64,000 nucleotides of DNA from Kitasatospora gansuensis (GCF_014203705.1 NZ_JACHJR010000001.1:3844001-3908000); one strand, 5' to 3'. Counted from the first letter of the stretch, positions 1 to 9,147 are shown. The notes: generated from the sequence alone by a model not told the origin. Numbers and translations are program-made.

Positions 1-580
1 CGGAGAAGGACTCCTCGGGCGTGGCGGGGGTGCGCAGCACCCGGGCCTCCAGGTCGTCCAGCCCGTGGTGCGGGTCGACGAAGCCGCGGCCGGGCAGGTC
101 GACGGCCATCGCGTTGACGGTGAAGTCCCGCCGGACCAGGTCCTGTTCGATGGTCTCGCCGTAGGTCACCTCGGGCTTGCGCGAGGTGCGGTCGTACGCC
201 TCGCTCCGGTAGGTGGTGATCTCGATCAGGAACGAACCGTCGGTGGTGTCTTTACGGGCGCCGACGGTGCCGAAGGCGATGCCGACGTCCCAGACCGCGT
301 CCGCCCAGCCCTTCACCAGCTTGAGCACCTGCTCGGGGCGGGCGTCGGTGGTGAAGTCGAGGTCGTTGCCGAGCCGGCCGAGCAGCGCGTCCCGGACCGA
401 TCCGCCGACCAGGGCCAGCCGGTGCCCGGCGGCCTGGAACCGCTCGGCGATCTCGTCCGCGACCGGGGAGACCCGGAGCAGTTCTTGCAGGCCGAGGGCC
501 TGCGCCTCGCTCAGCCCTGGGGCGGCGGCACGGGCGTCGGTGCTGGACGGACTGGCGCTGGACTCATTGACAGTGGACAC
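1..580 (-). CDS. CCA tRNA nucleotidyltransferase (partial, cut by window edge)
   Basis: N-terminal part of a CCA-adding enzyme, which builds or repairs the 3' CCA end of tRNAs in the cytoplasm. The minus-strand frame from a GTG at 580 gives a nucleotidyltransferase head with LVGGSVRDALLGR, the metal-binding stretch NDLDFTTDA, and DLVRRDFTVNAMAVDL, all signatures of class II poly(A) polymerase/CCA enzymes. About 193 residues are visible and the frame is open to the left edge, so the C-terminal domains lie outside. It is divergent from the DUF6049 gene at 786, leaving about 200 bp for both promoters. In Streptomyces this gene sits at the same place beside murJ. The family is clear; the start is less so, because no strong ribosome site is visible. 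Confidence 0.9.
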   Translation of the reverse strand, partial: MSTVNESSASPSSTDARAAAPGLSEAQALGLQELLRVSPVADEIAERFQAAGHRLALVGGSVRDALLGRLGNDLDFTTDARPEQVLKLVKGWADAVWDVGIAFGTVGARKDTTDGSFLIEITTYRSEAYDRTSRKPEVTYGETIEQDLVRRDFTVNAMAVDLPGRGFVDPHHGLDDLEARVLRTPATPEESFS

Positions 581-785
581 GGCTCACAAGGGTACGTGGC
601 CACCCCGCCCCGCCGTCGCCACCTTTTCCCCCGTCAGCCCCAGGCCCGCAACACCACCGCGCCACCGGCCTCGTTACCATGCCGGTGGAGAGATCCCGGC
701 CCGGGCCGTCGGCCGCCGCCGCGGCGTCCCCCTGCCAAGGACCGAAGCAGTTCCAACCCGATCCAGAACGACGAGGTCGAAACGC

Positions 786-3113
786 GTGGTTGAGCCGGTA
801 CGGCAGTCGGGTCCGCGTACGGCAACCCGCACCCGATCGGGCCGTTTGGCCAGCCGGCTCTCCGGCCTGCTGGCGTTCGGCGCCGTCCTGGTCCCCGGGG
901 TGGTGCCCGCCGCGGCCGCACCGGCCGGCTTCGTCGCCGCCGCCCCGGAGTACCCGGCCGTCGTCGCCGTCGACTCGGTCACGCCCCAGGTGGCGGAGGC
1001 GGGCAAGACCGTGGCGGTCACCGGAGTGGTCACCAACTCCGGTCAGGCCGCGCTGAAGGACGTCACGGTGAGCATCCGGCAGCAGTCGGCCGGGGCGGTG
1101 CGCACCCGCAGCGGCCTCGACCAGATCGCCCGGCGCGGTGAGCCGGCCCCCGCGGACGGCAGCCCGGTGGCCGCGAGCCGCAAGGGCCTGGGCACGCTGG
1201 CGGCGGGGCAGAGCAGCCCGTACACCGTCGACGTCCCGGTCGCCGATCTCAAGGTCGGCAAGGGCGGAGTGTACGAGCTGGCGGTGGACGTGGCCGGCGT
1301 CACCCCGGACGAGGACTCCCCGCACACCCTCGGCATCGCCCGGACCTTCCTCCCGTACAAGAGCGAGGCGATCCCCCACCCGACCCAGCTCGCGGTGGTC
1401 TGGCCGATCACCCACACGCCCGAGCTGGTCGCCCAGACCATGCAGGACAACGACCCGGTGCCGGTGCTGCGGGACGACAACCTGGCCACCGAGCTGGCCC
1501 AGGGCGGGCGGCTGCACCAGCTGGTGAAGACCGGCGGTCAGCTGCCCGGGCTGACCTGGGTGATCGACCCGGACCTGCTGGACACCGTGTTCGCGATGAC
1601 CAAGCCGTACCGGGTGCAGAAGCCGAACACCGCCGGGGAGCCGGCCAAGGAGAGCAACACCGTCCCGGGCACCGGCAAGGACGCCGCGACGGAGTGGCTG
1701 AAGCAGCTCCGCACCGCGGTGGCCACGGCGGGCAGCCAGGTGGTCTCGCTGCCGTACGCCGACCCGGACCTGGCCTCGATCGCGCACAACGGCGCCGGGC
1801 TGAGCGGGATGGAGGCCGCGCTCCGGAAGGCCGGTACGGCCGGTGAGGTGACGGCCGAGGGGCGGCTGTCGGCCGACGCCCGCTCCGACGTCGCCTGGCC
1901 CTACCAGGGCTACCTGGACCAGCAGATCGCCGCCACCGCCCGGACCGCCGGGGAGAACCTGGTGCTGACCACCAGCGCGAGCATCTCGGACGCCCCGCTC
2001 AACCACACCCCGAGCGCGGCCCGCCCGATCGGCAACGGGCAGACCGCCGTGGTCGCCGACTCGACCGTCTCCGACCTGTTCCAGCCGGACCTAGCCTCGT
2101 CGCAGGCCCGTACCGGGGCCGTCCAGCGCTTCCTGGCCGAGACCATGATGATCAACCGTCAGCTCCCGGAGACCCCCCGCACCCTGCTGGTGCTGCCGCC
2201 CCGCAACCTCACCGCCGCCTCCGCCGGTGCGCTGGCCGAAGCGGTCAGCTTGGCCCAGCAGGGCGGCTGGGCCAAACTGGCGAACCTCCAGACGGTGGCC
2301 ACCGCGCCGGCCGACCCGGAGGCCAACACCGCCGTCCCCGCCCCGGCCGACTACCCGCAGCGGCTGCGCGCGAGCGAGCTGTCCGCCGCGACGCTCGGTC
2401 AGGTGATGGACATTCAGGGCAGGCTGGACCAGCTGCTGTCCGTCCTCACCCAGCCGCAGCGGGTGCGCGGCCCGTTCAGCGCCGCCATGGTCCGCTCGAT
2501 GTCCACCGCGTGGCGGGACCAGGCCCCGGAGGGCAGCTCCTACCGGGCCGGCGTGCAGAGCTATCTGGTCAGCCTGACCGGCGCGGTCAAGCTCACCCCC
2601 AAGAGCACGGTCACCCTCGCAGGTGACACCGGCACCGTCCTGGTCAGCGTCAAGAACGACCTCAACCAGGCCGTCGGCAACCTCCAGGTCAAGCTGAGCT
2701 CCAGTCAGCCGAACCGGGTCAACGTGGCTCTCCCGCAGAACGTGCTGCTGGAGGCCACCACCAGCCTGACCCTGCGCTTCCCGGCCAAGGCCCGGAACAA
2801 CGGCCCCGTACAGATGACCGCCCAGCTGATGACCACCGGCACCCCCTCGCAGGCGTACGGCGAGCCGGTGGTCTTCACGGTCGAGGTCACCTCGGTCACC
2901 TCCGGCGTGCTGTACGTGATCGGCGGCGGCGTGGTGCTGATGCTGCTGGCCGCGCTCCGGTTCACCCTGCAGCGCCGCAAGCGCGCCGCTGAGCCGGATG
3001 ACGAGCCGGATGACGAGCCGGAGGACGGGCCGGAGGATGAGGGAGGCGCGGCGGAGGAGACCGGCGCAGCTGCCGTGGAACACGCCCCCGGTGATGAGAA
3101 GGTGGGGCACTGA
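786..3113 (+). CDS. DUF6049 family secreted or anchored surface protein
   Basis: A 775-residue protein of unknown biochemical function, conserved next to murJ in streptomycetes. From the GTG at 786 the N-terminus is basic (RLASRLSGLLAFGAVLVPG) followed by an Ala-rich cleavage-like region, a signal peptide. The body carries a CARD-like beta domain near residues 50-180 (VTPQVAEAGKTVAVTGVVTNSG), and one C-terminal membrane helix (GVLYVIGGGVVLMLLAALRF) is followed by a basic stop-transfer and an acidic tail of repeated EPDD/EPED. It is thus probably an extracellular domain tethered to the membrane. The frame is open far upstream to 213, but that part overlaps the divergent promoter region and reads as noise, so 786 was chosen; GAGG lies about 10 bases upstream. 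It precedes murJ by 45 bp and is probably cotranscribed, suggesting a cell-envelope role (inference). Confidence 0.8.
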   Translation: MVEPVRQSGPRTATRTRSGRLASRLSGLLAFGAVLVPGVVPAAAAPAGFVAAAPEYPAVVAVDSVTPQVAEAGKTVAVTGVVTNSGQAALKDVTVSIRQQSAGAVRTRSGLDQIARRGEPAPADGSPVAASRKGLGTLAAGQSSPYTVDVPVADLKVGKGGVYELAVDVAGVTPDEDSPHTLGIARTFLPYKSEAIPHPTQLAVVWPITHTPELVAQTMQDNDPVPVLRDDNLATELAQGGRLHQLVKTGGQLPGLTWVIDPDLLDTVFAMTKPYRVQKPNTAGEPAKESNTVPGTGKDAATEWLKQLRTAVATAGSQVVSLPYADPDLASIAHNGAGLSGMEAALRKAGTAGEVTAEGRLSADARSDVAWPYQGYLDQQIAATARTAGENLVLTTSASISDAPLNHTPSAARPIGNGQTAVVADSTVSDLFQPDLASSQARTGAVQRFLAETMMINRQLPETPRTLLVLPPRNLTAASAGALAEAVSLAQQGGWAKLANLQTVATAPADPEANTAVPAPADYPQRLRASELSAATLGQVMDIQGRLDQLLSVLTQPQRVRGPFSAAMVRSMSTAWRDQAPEGSSYRAGVQSYLVSLTGAVKLTPKSTVTLAGDTGTVLVSVKNDLNQAVGNLQVKLSSSQPNRVNVALPQNVLLEATTSLTLRFPAKARNNGPVQMTAQLMTTGTPSQAYGEPVVFTVEVTSVTSGVLYVIGGGVVLMLLAALRFTLQRRKRAAEPDDEPDDEPEDGPEDEGGAAEETGAAAVEHAPGDEKVGH

Positions 3114-3158
3114 GGCGGCCCCTTCCGGGCGGCCCTACCCGAACATCGATGAGGTGGC

Positions 3159-5348
3159 ATGAGCGGGCCGCGCGAGGAGCGAGCACAGGGTCGTGAGCAG
3201 GGTCGCGCCGCCGCGGGCCGGGACGGTGCGGCCGAGCAGCCCGCCGACTGGTACCTGACGGACACCTACGCCCAGGACCCGTACGCCGCCGACCCGTTCC
3301 CGAGCGGGGCCGGGCCCGACCCGTACGGTCTGCGGACCCCGGCGCTGCCACAGCAGCAGGCCACCCAGGACGACCCGCAGACCCTCCAGCTGCGGCCGCC
3401 GCAGCCCGAGTCGGAGACCGAACCCGAGCCCGAGACCGGCCTGACCGCGCCCACCCCGCGCTGGCCCGTCGTGGCCGCCACCGAGGCGCCGACCGGCGAC
3501 GCCACCGGGCCGGCCGGCTCCCCCGAGTACGTCGGTGTGGACACCCTGCTGGCGAAGGCCGAGGAGCCCCGCCCGTTCGTCCCGCCGATCGAGTTCGACC
3601 CGCCGCTCTCCGAGGCGGAGACGGCCGGCCCCGAGCCGTCCGCCGAGCCGCCGGCCGAGCCAGTGGCGGAGCAGCGCCCCGAGCCGTCGGGCGGGAAGGT
3701 CGGCAGTCTGGTCAACTCCAGCGCGATCATGGCCGCCGGCACCCTGGTCTCCCGGGGCACCGGCTTCCTGCGCACCATGGTGATCGCCGCCGCGATCGGC
3801 GTCGGCACCATGGGCGACTCGTACAACGCCGCCAACACGCTGCCCACCCTGCTCTACATCCTGATCGGCGGCGGGGCGCTGAACGCGGTGTTCGTCCCCC
3901 AGCTGGTCCGCGCGATGAAGCAGGACGAGGACGGCGGCACCGCCTACGCCAACCGGCTGCTCACCCTGGTGATGGCCGGCCTGGCCGGGGTCACCTTCCT
4001 GGCCGTGCTCGGTGCCCCGCTGCTGGTCCAGCTGATCTCGCACTCGCTGATGCGCGACCCCGCGAGCGCCGACACCACGGTGGCGCTGGCCAGGTACTGC
4101 CTGCCGACCATCTTCTTCATGGGCATCCATGTGGTGATGGGTCAGATCCTGAACGCCCGGGGCCGGTTCGGCGCGATGATGTGGACCCCGGTGCTCAACA
4201 ACATCGTGGTGATCTTCACGTTCGGGATGTACATCTGGGTCTTCGGCACCTTCCAGCGCACCGAGGTCACCCCGGCCACCGTCTCCCCCGAGGGCATCCG
4301 GCTGCTCGGTCTGGGCACCCTGATCGGCCTGGCCCTGCAAGCGCTCTCGATGGTCCCGTACCTGCGGGCCGCCGACTTCCACTTCAGGCCGCGCTTCGAC
4401 TGGCGCGGCCACGGCCTCGGCAAGGCCGCCCGGCTGGCCAAGTGGACCTTCCTGTTCGTGCTCGCCAACCAGGCCGGATTCCTGGTGATCACCCAGCTCG
4501 CCACCGCGGCCGGCGCGGCAGCCGAGAAGACCGGTCACCTCGGGGTCGGCCTGGCCGCCTACTCCAACGCCCTGCTGATCTGGCAGCTCCCGATGGCCGT
4601 GATCACCGTCTCGGTGATGAGCGCGGTGCTCCCCCGGCTCTCCCGCTCGGCCGCCGACGGCGACGCCGGAGCGGTCCGGGACGACCTCTCGTACGGGCTG
4701 CGCACTTCGGCGGTGGCGATCGTGCCCGCCGCCTTCCTCTTCCTCGCGCTCGGCCCGGTGATCGGCAGCGCGATCTACGGCCTGGGCAACGGCGGCTCGG
4801 TCGCGCACAGCACCACGGCGGTCGGCTACATGCTCTCCGCCTTCGCGCTGGGGCTGATCCCGTACTCCGTCCAGTACGTGCTGCTGCGCGGCTTCTACGC
4901 GTACGAGGACACCAGGACCCCGTTCTCCAACACCCTCTGGGTGGCCCTCTGCCAGGCCGTCACGGCCGTGCTCTGCTGGTTCGTGCTGCCCGCCCAGTGG
5001 GCGGTCACCGGGATGGCACTGGGCTACGGCCTCTCCTACGCGGTCGGCGTCGCGGTCGCCGTACCCAAGCTCAAGGCGAAGGTCGGCGGCCTGGACACCG
5101 GACGGATCGCCAAGACCTACATCCGGCTGGCGATCGCCTCGCTGCCCGCCGCCGTCCTCGGCCTGGCGGCCAGTCTGCTGCTGAACGACCTGCTCACCGG
5201 GTGGCTCGGCGACTGGGCAGGCGCGGTGCTGACCGTCCTGCTCGCGGGCGGACTGCAGCTCACCGTGTTCGGCCTGATCGCCCGCCGGATGCGGATCGAG
5301 GAGCTGAACGCGATGATCGGTATGGTGCGCAGCCGCCTCGGCCGCTGA
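3159..5348 (+). CDS. murJ: lipid II flippase MurJ (MviN) with long acidic N-terminal extension
   Basis: MurJ moves lipid II across the cytoplasmic membrane for peptidoglycan synthesis. The 729-aa protein has a hydrophilic Pro/Glu/Thr-rich cytoplasmic extension over roughly residues 1-180, then the MOP-superfamily membrane core beginning GSLVNSSAIMAAGTLVSRG with about 14 hydrophobic helices (GDSYNAANTLPTLLYILIGG is typical of MviN). E. coli MurJ is about 510 residues, so the extension accounts for the excess. The ATG at 3159 is preceded by GAGGTGG. The pseudokinase gene that in mycobacteria is fused to the MurJ C-terminus is here a separate gene starting 220 bp downstream. The extension has several Thr-Pro and acidic segments that could be phosphorylated (inference). 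Confidence 0.93.
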   Translation: MSGPREERAQGREQGRAAAGRDGAAEQPADWYLTDTYAQDPYAADPFPSGAGPDPYGLRTPALPQQQATQDDPQTLQLRPPQPESETEPEPETGLTAPTPRWPVVAATEAPTGDATGPAGSPEYVGVDTLLAKAEEPRPFVPPIEFDPPLSEAETAGPEPSAEPPAEPVAEQRPEPSGGKVGSLVNSSAIMAAGTLVSRGTGFLRTMVIAAAIGVGTMGDSYNAANTLPTLLYILIGGGALNAVFVPQLVRAMKQDEDGGTAYANRLLTLVMAGLAGVTFLAVLGAPLLVQLISHSLMRDPASADTTVALARYCLPTIFFMGIHVVMGQILNARGRFGAMMWTPVLNNIVVIFTFGMYIWVFGTFQRTEVTPATVSPEGIRLLGLGTLIGLALQALSMVPYLRAADFHFRPRFDWRGHGLGKAARLAKWTFLFVLANQAGFLVITQLATAAGAAAEKTGHLGVGLAAYSNALLIWQLPMAVITVSVMSAVLPRLSRSAADGDAGAVRDDLSYGLRTSAVAIVPAAFLFLALGPVIGSAIYGLGNGGSVAHSTTAVGYMLSAFALGLIPYSVQYVLLRGFYAYEDTRTPFSNTLWVALCQAVTAVLCWFVLPAQWAVTGMALGYGLSYAVGVAVAVPKLKAKVGGLDTGRIAKTYIRLAIASLPAAVLGLAASLLLNDLLTGWLGDWAGAVLTVLLAGGLQLTVFGLIARRMRIEELNAMIGMVRSRLGR

Positions 5349-5568
5349 CCCGGCGTCAGCCCGGACCCTCCGCTCCCTCAGGCCGCGTACCACCGCCCGG
5401 AGTCGGGCCGGACGGTCGCAACCGGAACGCAACCAGCCGGACCACCCAACGGTCGTAGCAGGGGAGGAAGAGTGGGCACAATTGTCCTGGCACGCTGCCG
5501 CCCCCAGGGGCCGGACGGACGGCCGGTTTTCCGGGACCCGGGGCGACACAAGGGGAGGCAGGACAACG

Positions 5569-7431
5569 GTGGCTGATGGCACCAAGGCGGTTGTCGGCAC
5601 GTCCGTGACGGACGACGAGACGGCACCGGCCACCACAGCCGGGGAGACCCCGGCCAACGAACCGACGGCGGAGAGCGCCGCCGAGGCCACCGCCCCCCTG
5701 TCGGCCGCCGAGATCGCCGCCGAACTCACCGGCCGGACGCCGAAGTCCGGCCCGGCCGACGAGGCCGTACCGGCCGACGACGAGGCCGAGGACGAGCCCG
5801 CCGCCCAGCCCGCCGCCGACATCGCCGAGGAGGAGCCGGAGTTCGACCCGGCCGCCACCCTGGACCAGCCGACCGGCGAGCTCCCGCTGCTCCGCCCCGC
5901 CCCCGACCGGCACAGCGGCGACCGGATCGCCGACCGCTACCGGCTCGAGGAGTGCACCACCCAGTCCGAGTTCTTCAGCAGCTGGCGCGCGGTCGACGAG
6001 AAGCTCCGCCGCGCGGTCGGCGTCCACCTGCTCGCCGCCGGGCACCAGCGCGCCCGCGGCGTGCTGGCCGCCGCCAAGTCCGCCGCCCTGCTCGGCGACC
6101 CGCGGTTCGTCCAGGTGCTCGACGCGGTCCAGGAGGGCGACCACGTCTACGTGATCCGGGAGTGGCTGCCCGGCGCCGCCGATCTCGCCCAACTGCTCGC
6201 CGACGGGCCGCTGGAGCCGTACGACGCGTACCAGATGGTCCGTCAGGTCTCCGAGGCGATCGCGGCCGCCCACAAGCGCGGCCAGGCCCACCTGCGGCTC
6301 ACCCCGAGGTGCGTGCTGCGCACCGAGAGCGGGCAGTACCGGATCAACGGCATCGCGGTGGACGCCGCGCTGCGTGGGCTGCCCGCCGACGATGCCGCGC
6401 TCACCGACACCCGGGCGATCGGCGCGCTGCTGTACGCGGCGCTGACCCACCGCTGGCCCTACCCCGAGGACCGGTACGACCTGCAGGGGCTGCCCAAGAG
6501 CCTCGGCTGCGTCCCCCCGGACCAGGTCAGGGCGGGCGTCCACAAGGGCCTGGCCGAGATCGCGGCCCGGGCCCTGTGCGAGCAGCCGCCGCACCACCAG
6601 GACCCGATCACCACCCCGGAGGAACTGGCCAGGGCCATCGCGCTGATGCCGAAGATCCGGCAGCCCGAGCCGCCGGCCTACACCCCGCCGCCCCGGCCGC
6701 AGCCGCGCCCGCAGCCGCAGCAGCCCCGCCCGCAGATCCGGCTCGCCGACGGCCCGGCCACGGTGGTCACCTCGACCGCCCCCGCCCGGCCGAGCCGCCC
6801 GCGGCTGCGCCGGCTGATCCGGGTGACCGCCTCGCTGGTCGCCCTGGCCGCCATCGGGGTGGCGTCCTGGCAGCTCGTCAGCACCCTCAACAAGACCGAA
6901 CGCAACAGCGAGGACGGGCAGGTCCAGCCGCCGCCCAGCCAGGGCGGCAGCGCCACTCCGGTGGCCCCGGCCGGAAAGCCGGTCGCGATCGCCGGAGTGG
7001 TCTCCTTCAACCCGCTGGGCGACGGACCGGAACACGCCGGCGAGACCCAGCTGGCCTACGACGGTGACCTCGCCACCAGCTGGCAGACCTCGGGGTACAA
7101 CCAGGACCTGGGTGGCGCCTACAAAGCCGGTACCGGACTCCTCGTCGACCTCGGGTCGGTCCAGCAGGTCGGCTCGGTCCAGGTCCAGTTCGCCGGCACC
7201 ACCAAGGTGGAGCTCCGGGCCGCACCGGCGGGCAGCACTCCCGAGACCAGCAAGGCGGGCCTGGAGAGCCTCGGTACAGCGGTGGCCACCCAGACCGGCA
7301 GCACGGTCGAGCTGAAGCCGGGCAGCGCACTCAGCACCCGTTACCTCTTGCTCTGGCTGACCGGTCTCCCCAAGGATGGCTCCGACAATCAGTACCGCGG
7401 CAAGATCGCCGAGGTGAAGGTCACCAGCTGA
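5569..7431 (+). CDS. membrane pseudokinase with extracellular discoidin-like domain
   Basis: A 620-aa protein with a Ser/Thr-kinase fold that appears catalytically dead. Residues 1-115 are Thr/Ala/Glu-rich. A kinase-like domain runs about 119-355 (RIADRYRLEE), but the catalytic Lys position reads GVHLL, the HRD loop is replaced by AHLRLTPRCVL, and DFG is replaced by an INGIAV-like segment. A Pro-rich linker leads to one membrane helix at about 412-436 (VTASLVALAAIGVASWQLV). The extracellular part (about 470-620; GLLVDLGSVQQVGSVQVQF) looks like an F5/8-type/discoidin carbohydrate-binding fold. The GTG at 5569 has AGGGGAGG 11 bases upstream. This is the domain set of the C-terminal half of mycobacterial MviN (Rv3910), where the phosphorylated pseudokinase recruits FhaA. 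FhaA is encoded near the right end of this window. The regulatory role is inference. Confidence 0.82.
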   Translation: MADGTKAVVGTSVTDDETAPATTAGETPANEPTAESAAEATAPLSAAEIAAELTGRTPKSGPADEAVPADDEAEDEPAAQPAADIAEEEPEFDPAATLDQPTGELPLLRPAPDRHSGDRIADRYRLEECTTQSEFFSSWRAVDEKLRRAVGVHLLAAGHQRARGVLAAAKSAALLGDPRFVQVLDAVQEGDHVYVIREWLPGAADLAQLLADGPLEPYDAYQMVRQVSEAIAAAHKRGQAHLRLTPRCVLRTESGQYRINGIAVDAALRGLPADDAALTDTRAIGALLYAALTHRWPYPEDRYDLQGLPKSLGCVPPDQVRAGVHKGLAEIAARALCEQPPHHQDPITTPEELARAIALMPKIRQPEPPAYTPPPRPQPRPQPQQPRPQIRLADGPATVVTSTAPARPSRPRLRRLIRVTASLVALAAIGVASWQLVSTLNKTERNSEDGQVQPPPSQGGSATPVAPAGKPVAIAGVVSFNPLGDGPEHAGETQLAYDGDLATSWQTSGYNQDLGGAYKAGTGLLVDLGSVQQVGSVQVQFAGTTKVELRAAPAGSTPETSKAGLESLGTAVATQTGSTVELKPGSALSTRYLLLWLTGLPKDGSDNQYRGKIAEVKVTS

Positions 7432-7447
7432 CGGAGAGGGGGCGACC

Positions 7448-8167
7448 ATGACGGAGCAGATCCCGGACGCCACCCTGCTGGCCCGGCACACCGCCGGGGA
7501 CCCGGACGCCTTCGGCATCCTGGTGCACCGTCACCGGGACCGCCTGTGGGCGGTCGCCCTGCGCACCCTGGGCGACCGCGAGGAGGCCGCCGACGCCCTG
7601 CAGGACGCCCTGGTCTCCGCCTTCCGGGCCGCCCACACCTTCCAGGGCCGCTCGGCCGTCACCACCTGGCTGCACCGGATCGTCGTCAACGCCTGCCTGG
7701 ACCGGGCCCGCCGCGCCGCCAGCCGTCCGGCCACCCCGCTGGACCACGAGCAGCACCGGCTGGACGCGCTGCTCGGCAGCGCCGAGGCGACCGAGACCCT
7801 GGTGGTCCGGGCCGAGCTCCAGCGGGAGGTGACCGCCGCGCTGGCCGCACTCCCGGTCGAGCAGCGGGCCGCCCTGGTGCTGGTGGACATGCAGGGGTAC
7901 GGCGTCGCCGAGGCGGCCGAGCTGCTCGGCGTACCGGTGGGCACGGTGAAGAGCCGGTGCGCCCGGGGGCGGGCCAAGCTGCTGCCGCTGGTCCGGCACC
8001 TGCGCACCGTTTCACGTGAAACACCGTCGGACGCCGCTGCCGCTGACGGTGTTTCACGTGAAACCGGCACGCCCGGAAGCACCGCTGGGAACCAGGACGG
8101 CCCGCGATCCGTCCCATCACCGCCACTCCCCGGCCAGGCCCTGAGAGGAGACGTGACACCACGATGA
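7448..8167 (+). CDS. sigM: ECF RNA polymerase sigma factor SigM
   Basis: An extracytoplasmic-function sigma factor of 239 aa. Region 2 lies at about residues 15-85 (DPDAFGILVHRHRDRLWAV, then ALQDALVSAFRAAHTF and TWLHRIVVNACLDRARR). Region 4 is at about 130-180 (LPVEQRAALVLVDMQGYGVA, then GVPVGTVKSRCARGRAKLL). The ATG at 7448 follows GGAGAGGGGGC, 16 bp after the pseudokinase stop. The stop overlaps the anti-sigma start (ATGA), so the two are translationally coupled. The position between the murJ region and trxBA matches S. coelicolor sigM. Odd point: the last ~50 residues are outside the sigma fold, and the DNA encoding them contains two perfect parS sites, each read as VSRET. Confidence 0.92.
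   Translation: MTEQIPDATLLARHTAGDPDAFGILVHRHRDRLWAVALRTLGDREEAADALQDALVSAFRAAHTFQGRSAVTTWLHRIVVNACLDRARRAASRPATPLDHEQHRLDALLGSAEATETLVVRAELQREVTAALAALPVEQRAALVLVDMQGYGVAEAAELLGVPVGTVKSRCARGRAKLLPLVRHLRTVSRETPSDAAAADGVSRETGTPGSTAGNQDGPRSVPSPPLPGQALRGDVTPR
8009..8022. promoter_or_regulatory. parS centromere site 1 (inside sigM 3' end)
   Basis: Exact 14-bp palindrome GTTTCACGTGAAAC, the Streptomyces ParB-binding consensus. It lies inside sigM and is translated in the tail. Confidence 0.95.
8051..8064. promoter_or_regulatory. parS centromere site 2 (inside sigM 3' end)
   Basis: Second exact GTTTCACGTGAAAC, 42 bp from site 1. The spacing is a multiple of three, so both sites are read in the same frame and give the same VSRET peptide. 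Confidence 0.95.
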
Positions 8168-8964
8168 CCCCCTCCTGGACCGAGGCCGGCCACCCCGACG
8201 TCGAGCTGCTGGCCGACCTGGCCGAGGACCTCACCGACCCGGCCGAACTGCCGCTGCTGCGGGCCCACCTGGCCGACTGCGCGGAGTGCGCCGACACCTA
8301 CGCCGCACTGGCCGAGGTCCGCGAACTCCTCGGCTCGGTGGAGGACTTCCCGCCGCTGCCGGCCGAACTGGGCGACCGGATCGACGCCGCGCTCGCGGTC
8401 GAGGCGGCCGTCCCGGTGACTCCCGCCGCCGACCCGGACGCACCGCTCACCCGACGCCCGGCCGGGCCGGCCCGTCGCCTCCGGCGCCGGGGCCGTGCGC
8501 TGCTGGCGACCGCCGCCTGCCTCGCCGTCCTGGGCCTGGGCGGCACCCTGCTCAGCCAGCAGTCGGCGACCTCCGGCGCCGACACCGGCACGGCGGCGGG
8601 CGCCGCCGCCAAGCAGCCGGCCGCGGCCGCCGGGTCTCTGGTCTTCACCGACGCCGAACTGGCCGGTCAGATCCGCCTGTTGGCCCGGGGCACCACGGCC
8701 AGGACCAACGGCCAGGGCCCGGCGGACTCCACCGTCAAGGCGCCCTCACTCGGCGCCGGGTCCAACCCCGAGTCCGAGATGATGTCCGCATCCGCTCCCT
8801 GCCCGGCCACCGCACCCGGCAGGCCAGTGCTCACCGCCCCCGGCACGTTCGGCCCGGATCAGGTCACCGCCCTGGTCTACCCGCTCTCCGCCGACCAGTT
8901 GGACGTCTACCTGGTGACCGCCGACTGCCGGGTACGACTGCACCGCACCGTCCCCGCCCGGTAG
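8164..8964 (+). CDS. anti-sigma factor of SigM (zinc-binding, membrane-anchored)
   Basis: A 266-aa anti-sigma factor. The N-terminal cytoplasmic domain has an H-x3-C-x2-C motif (HLADCAECAD, about residues 34-43) as in zinc-associated anti-sigma (ZAS) proteins. A basic stretch RRLRRRGRA precedes one membrane helix at about 115-133 (LLATAACLAVLGLGGTLL), and an extracytoplasmic domain of about 130 residues follows. The ATG at 8164 overlaps the sigM stop. It corresponds to S. coelicolor RsmA by position; RsmA has been reported to carry an iron-sulfur cluster, which this sequence cannot confirm. It presumably holds SigM inactive at the membrane until an envelope or redox signal. Confidence 0.82.
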   Translation: MTPSWTEAGHPDVELLADLAEDLTDPAELPLLRAHLADCAECADTYAALAEVRELLGSVEDFPPLPAELGDRIDAALAVEAAVPVTPAADPDAPLTRRPAGPARRLRRRGRALLATAACLAVLGLGGTLLSQQSATSGADTGTAAGAAAKQPAAAAGSLVFTDAELAGQIRLLARGTTARTNGQGPADSTVKAPSLGAGSNPESEMMSASAPCPATAPGRPVLTAPGTFGPDQVTALVYPLSADQLDVYLVTADCRVRLHRTVPAR

Positions 8965-9051
8965 TTCCGTCCGCTCCGACCGTCCGCTCCGACCCGGTCG
9001 GCTCGTCCCATCCGGACGACCACTCTGCGAGCGCCTGCTGCAACGGCACCT

Positions 9052-9078
9052 GGGAATGAGCGACACTGGTGCATCGTT
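9052..9078 (+). promoter_or_regulatory. SigR-type promoter of trxBA
   Basis: GGGAAT at 9052-9057, exactly 18 bases, then GTT at 9076-9078. This fits the Streptomyces SigR consensus (GGGAAT-N18-GTT) used for thiol-oxidative stress genes, 70 bp before the trxB start. trxBA is a known SigR target in S. coelicolor. The match is by eye. Confidence 0.8.
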
Positions 9079-9147
9079 GTCCCGGGCGGCGGAGCAGGAC
9101 CGCCCTCCCCGCAAAAGCGCGGGTCGCGATGCGAACCAGGAGATGCA

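Noticed and set aside
3135..5858. 907-residue minus-strand frame across murJ
   Set aside because: Antisense of murJ, with low-complexity His/Gln/Gly-rich sequence; murJ is unmistakable on the plus strand.
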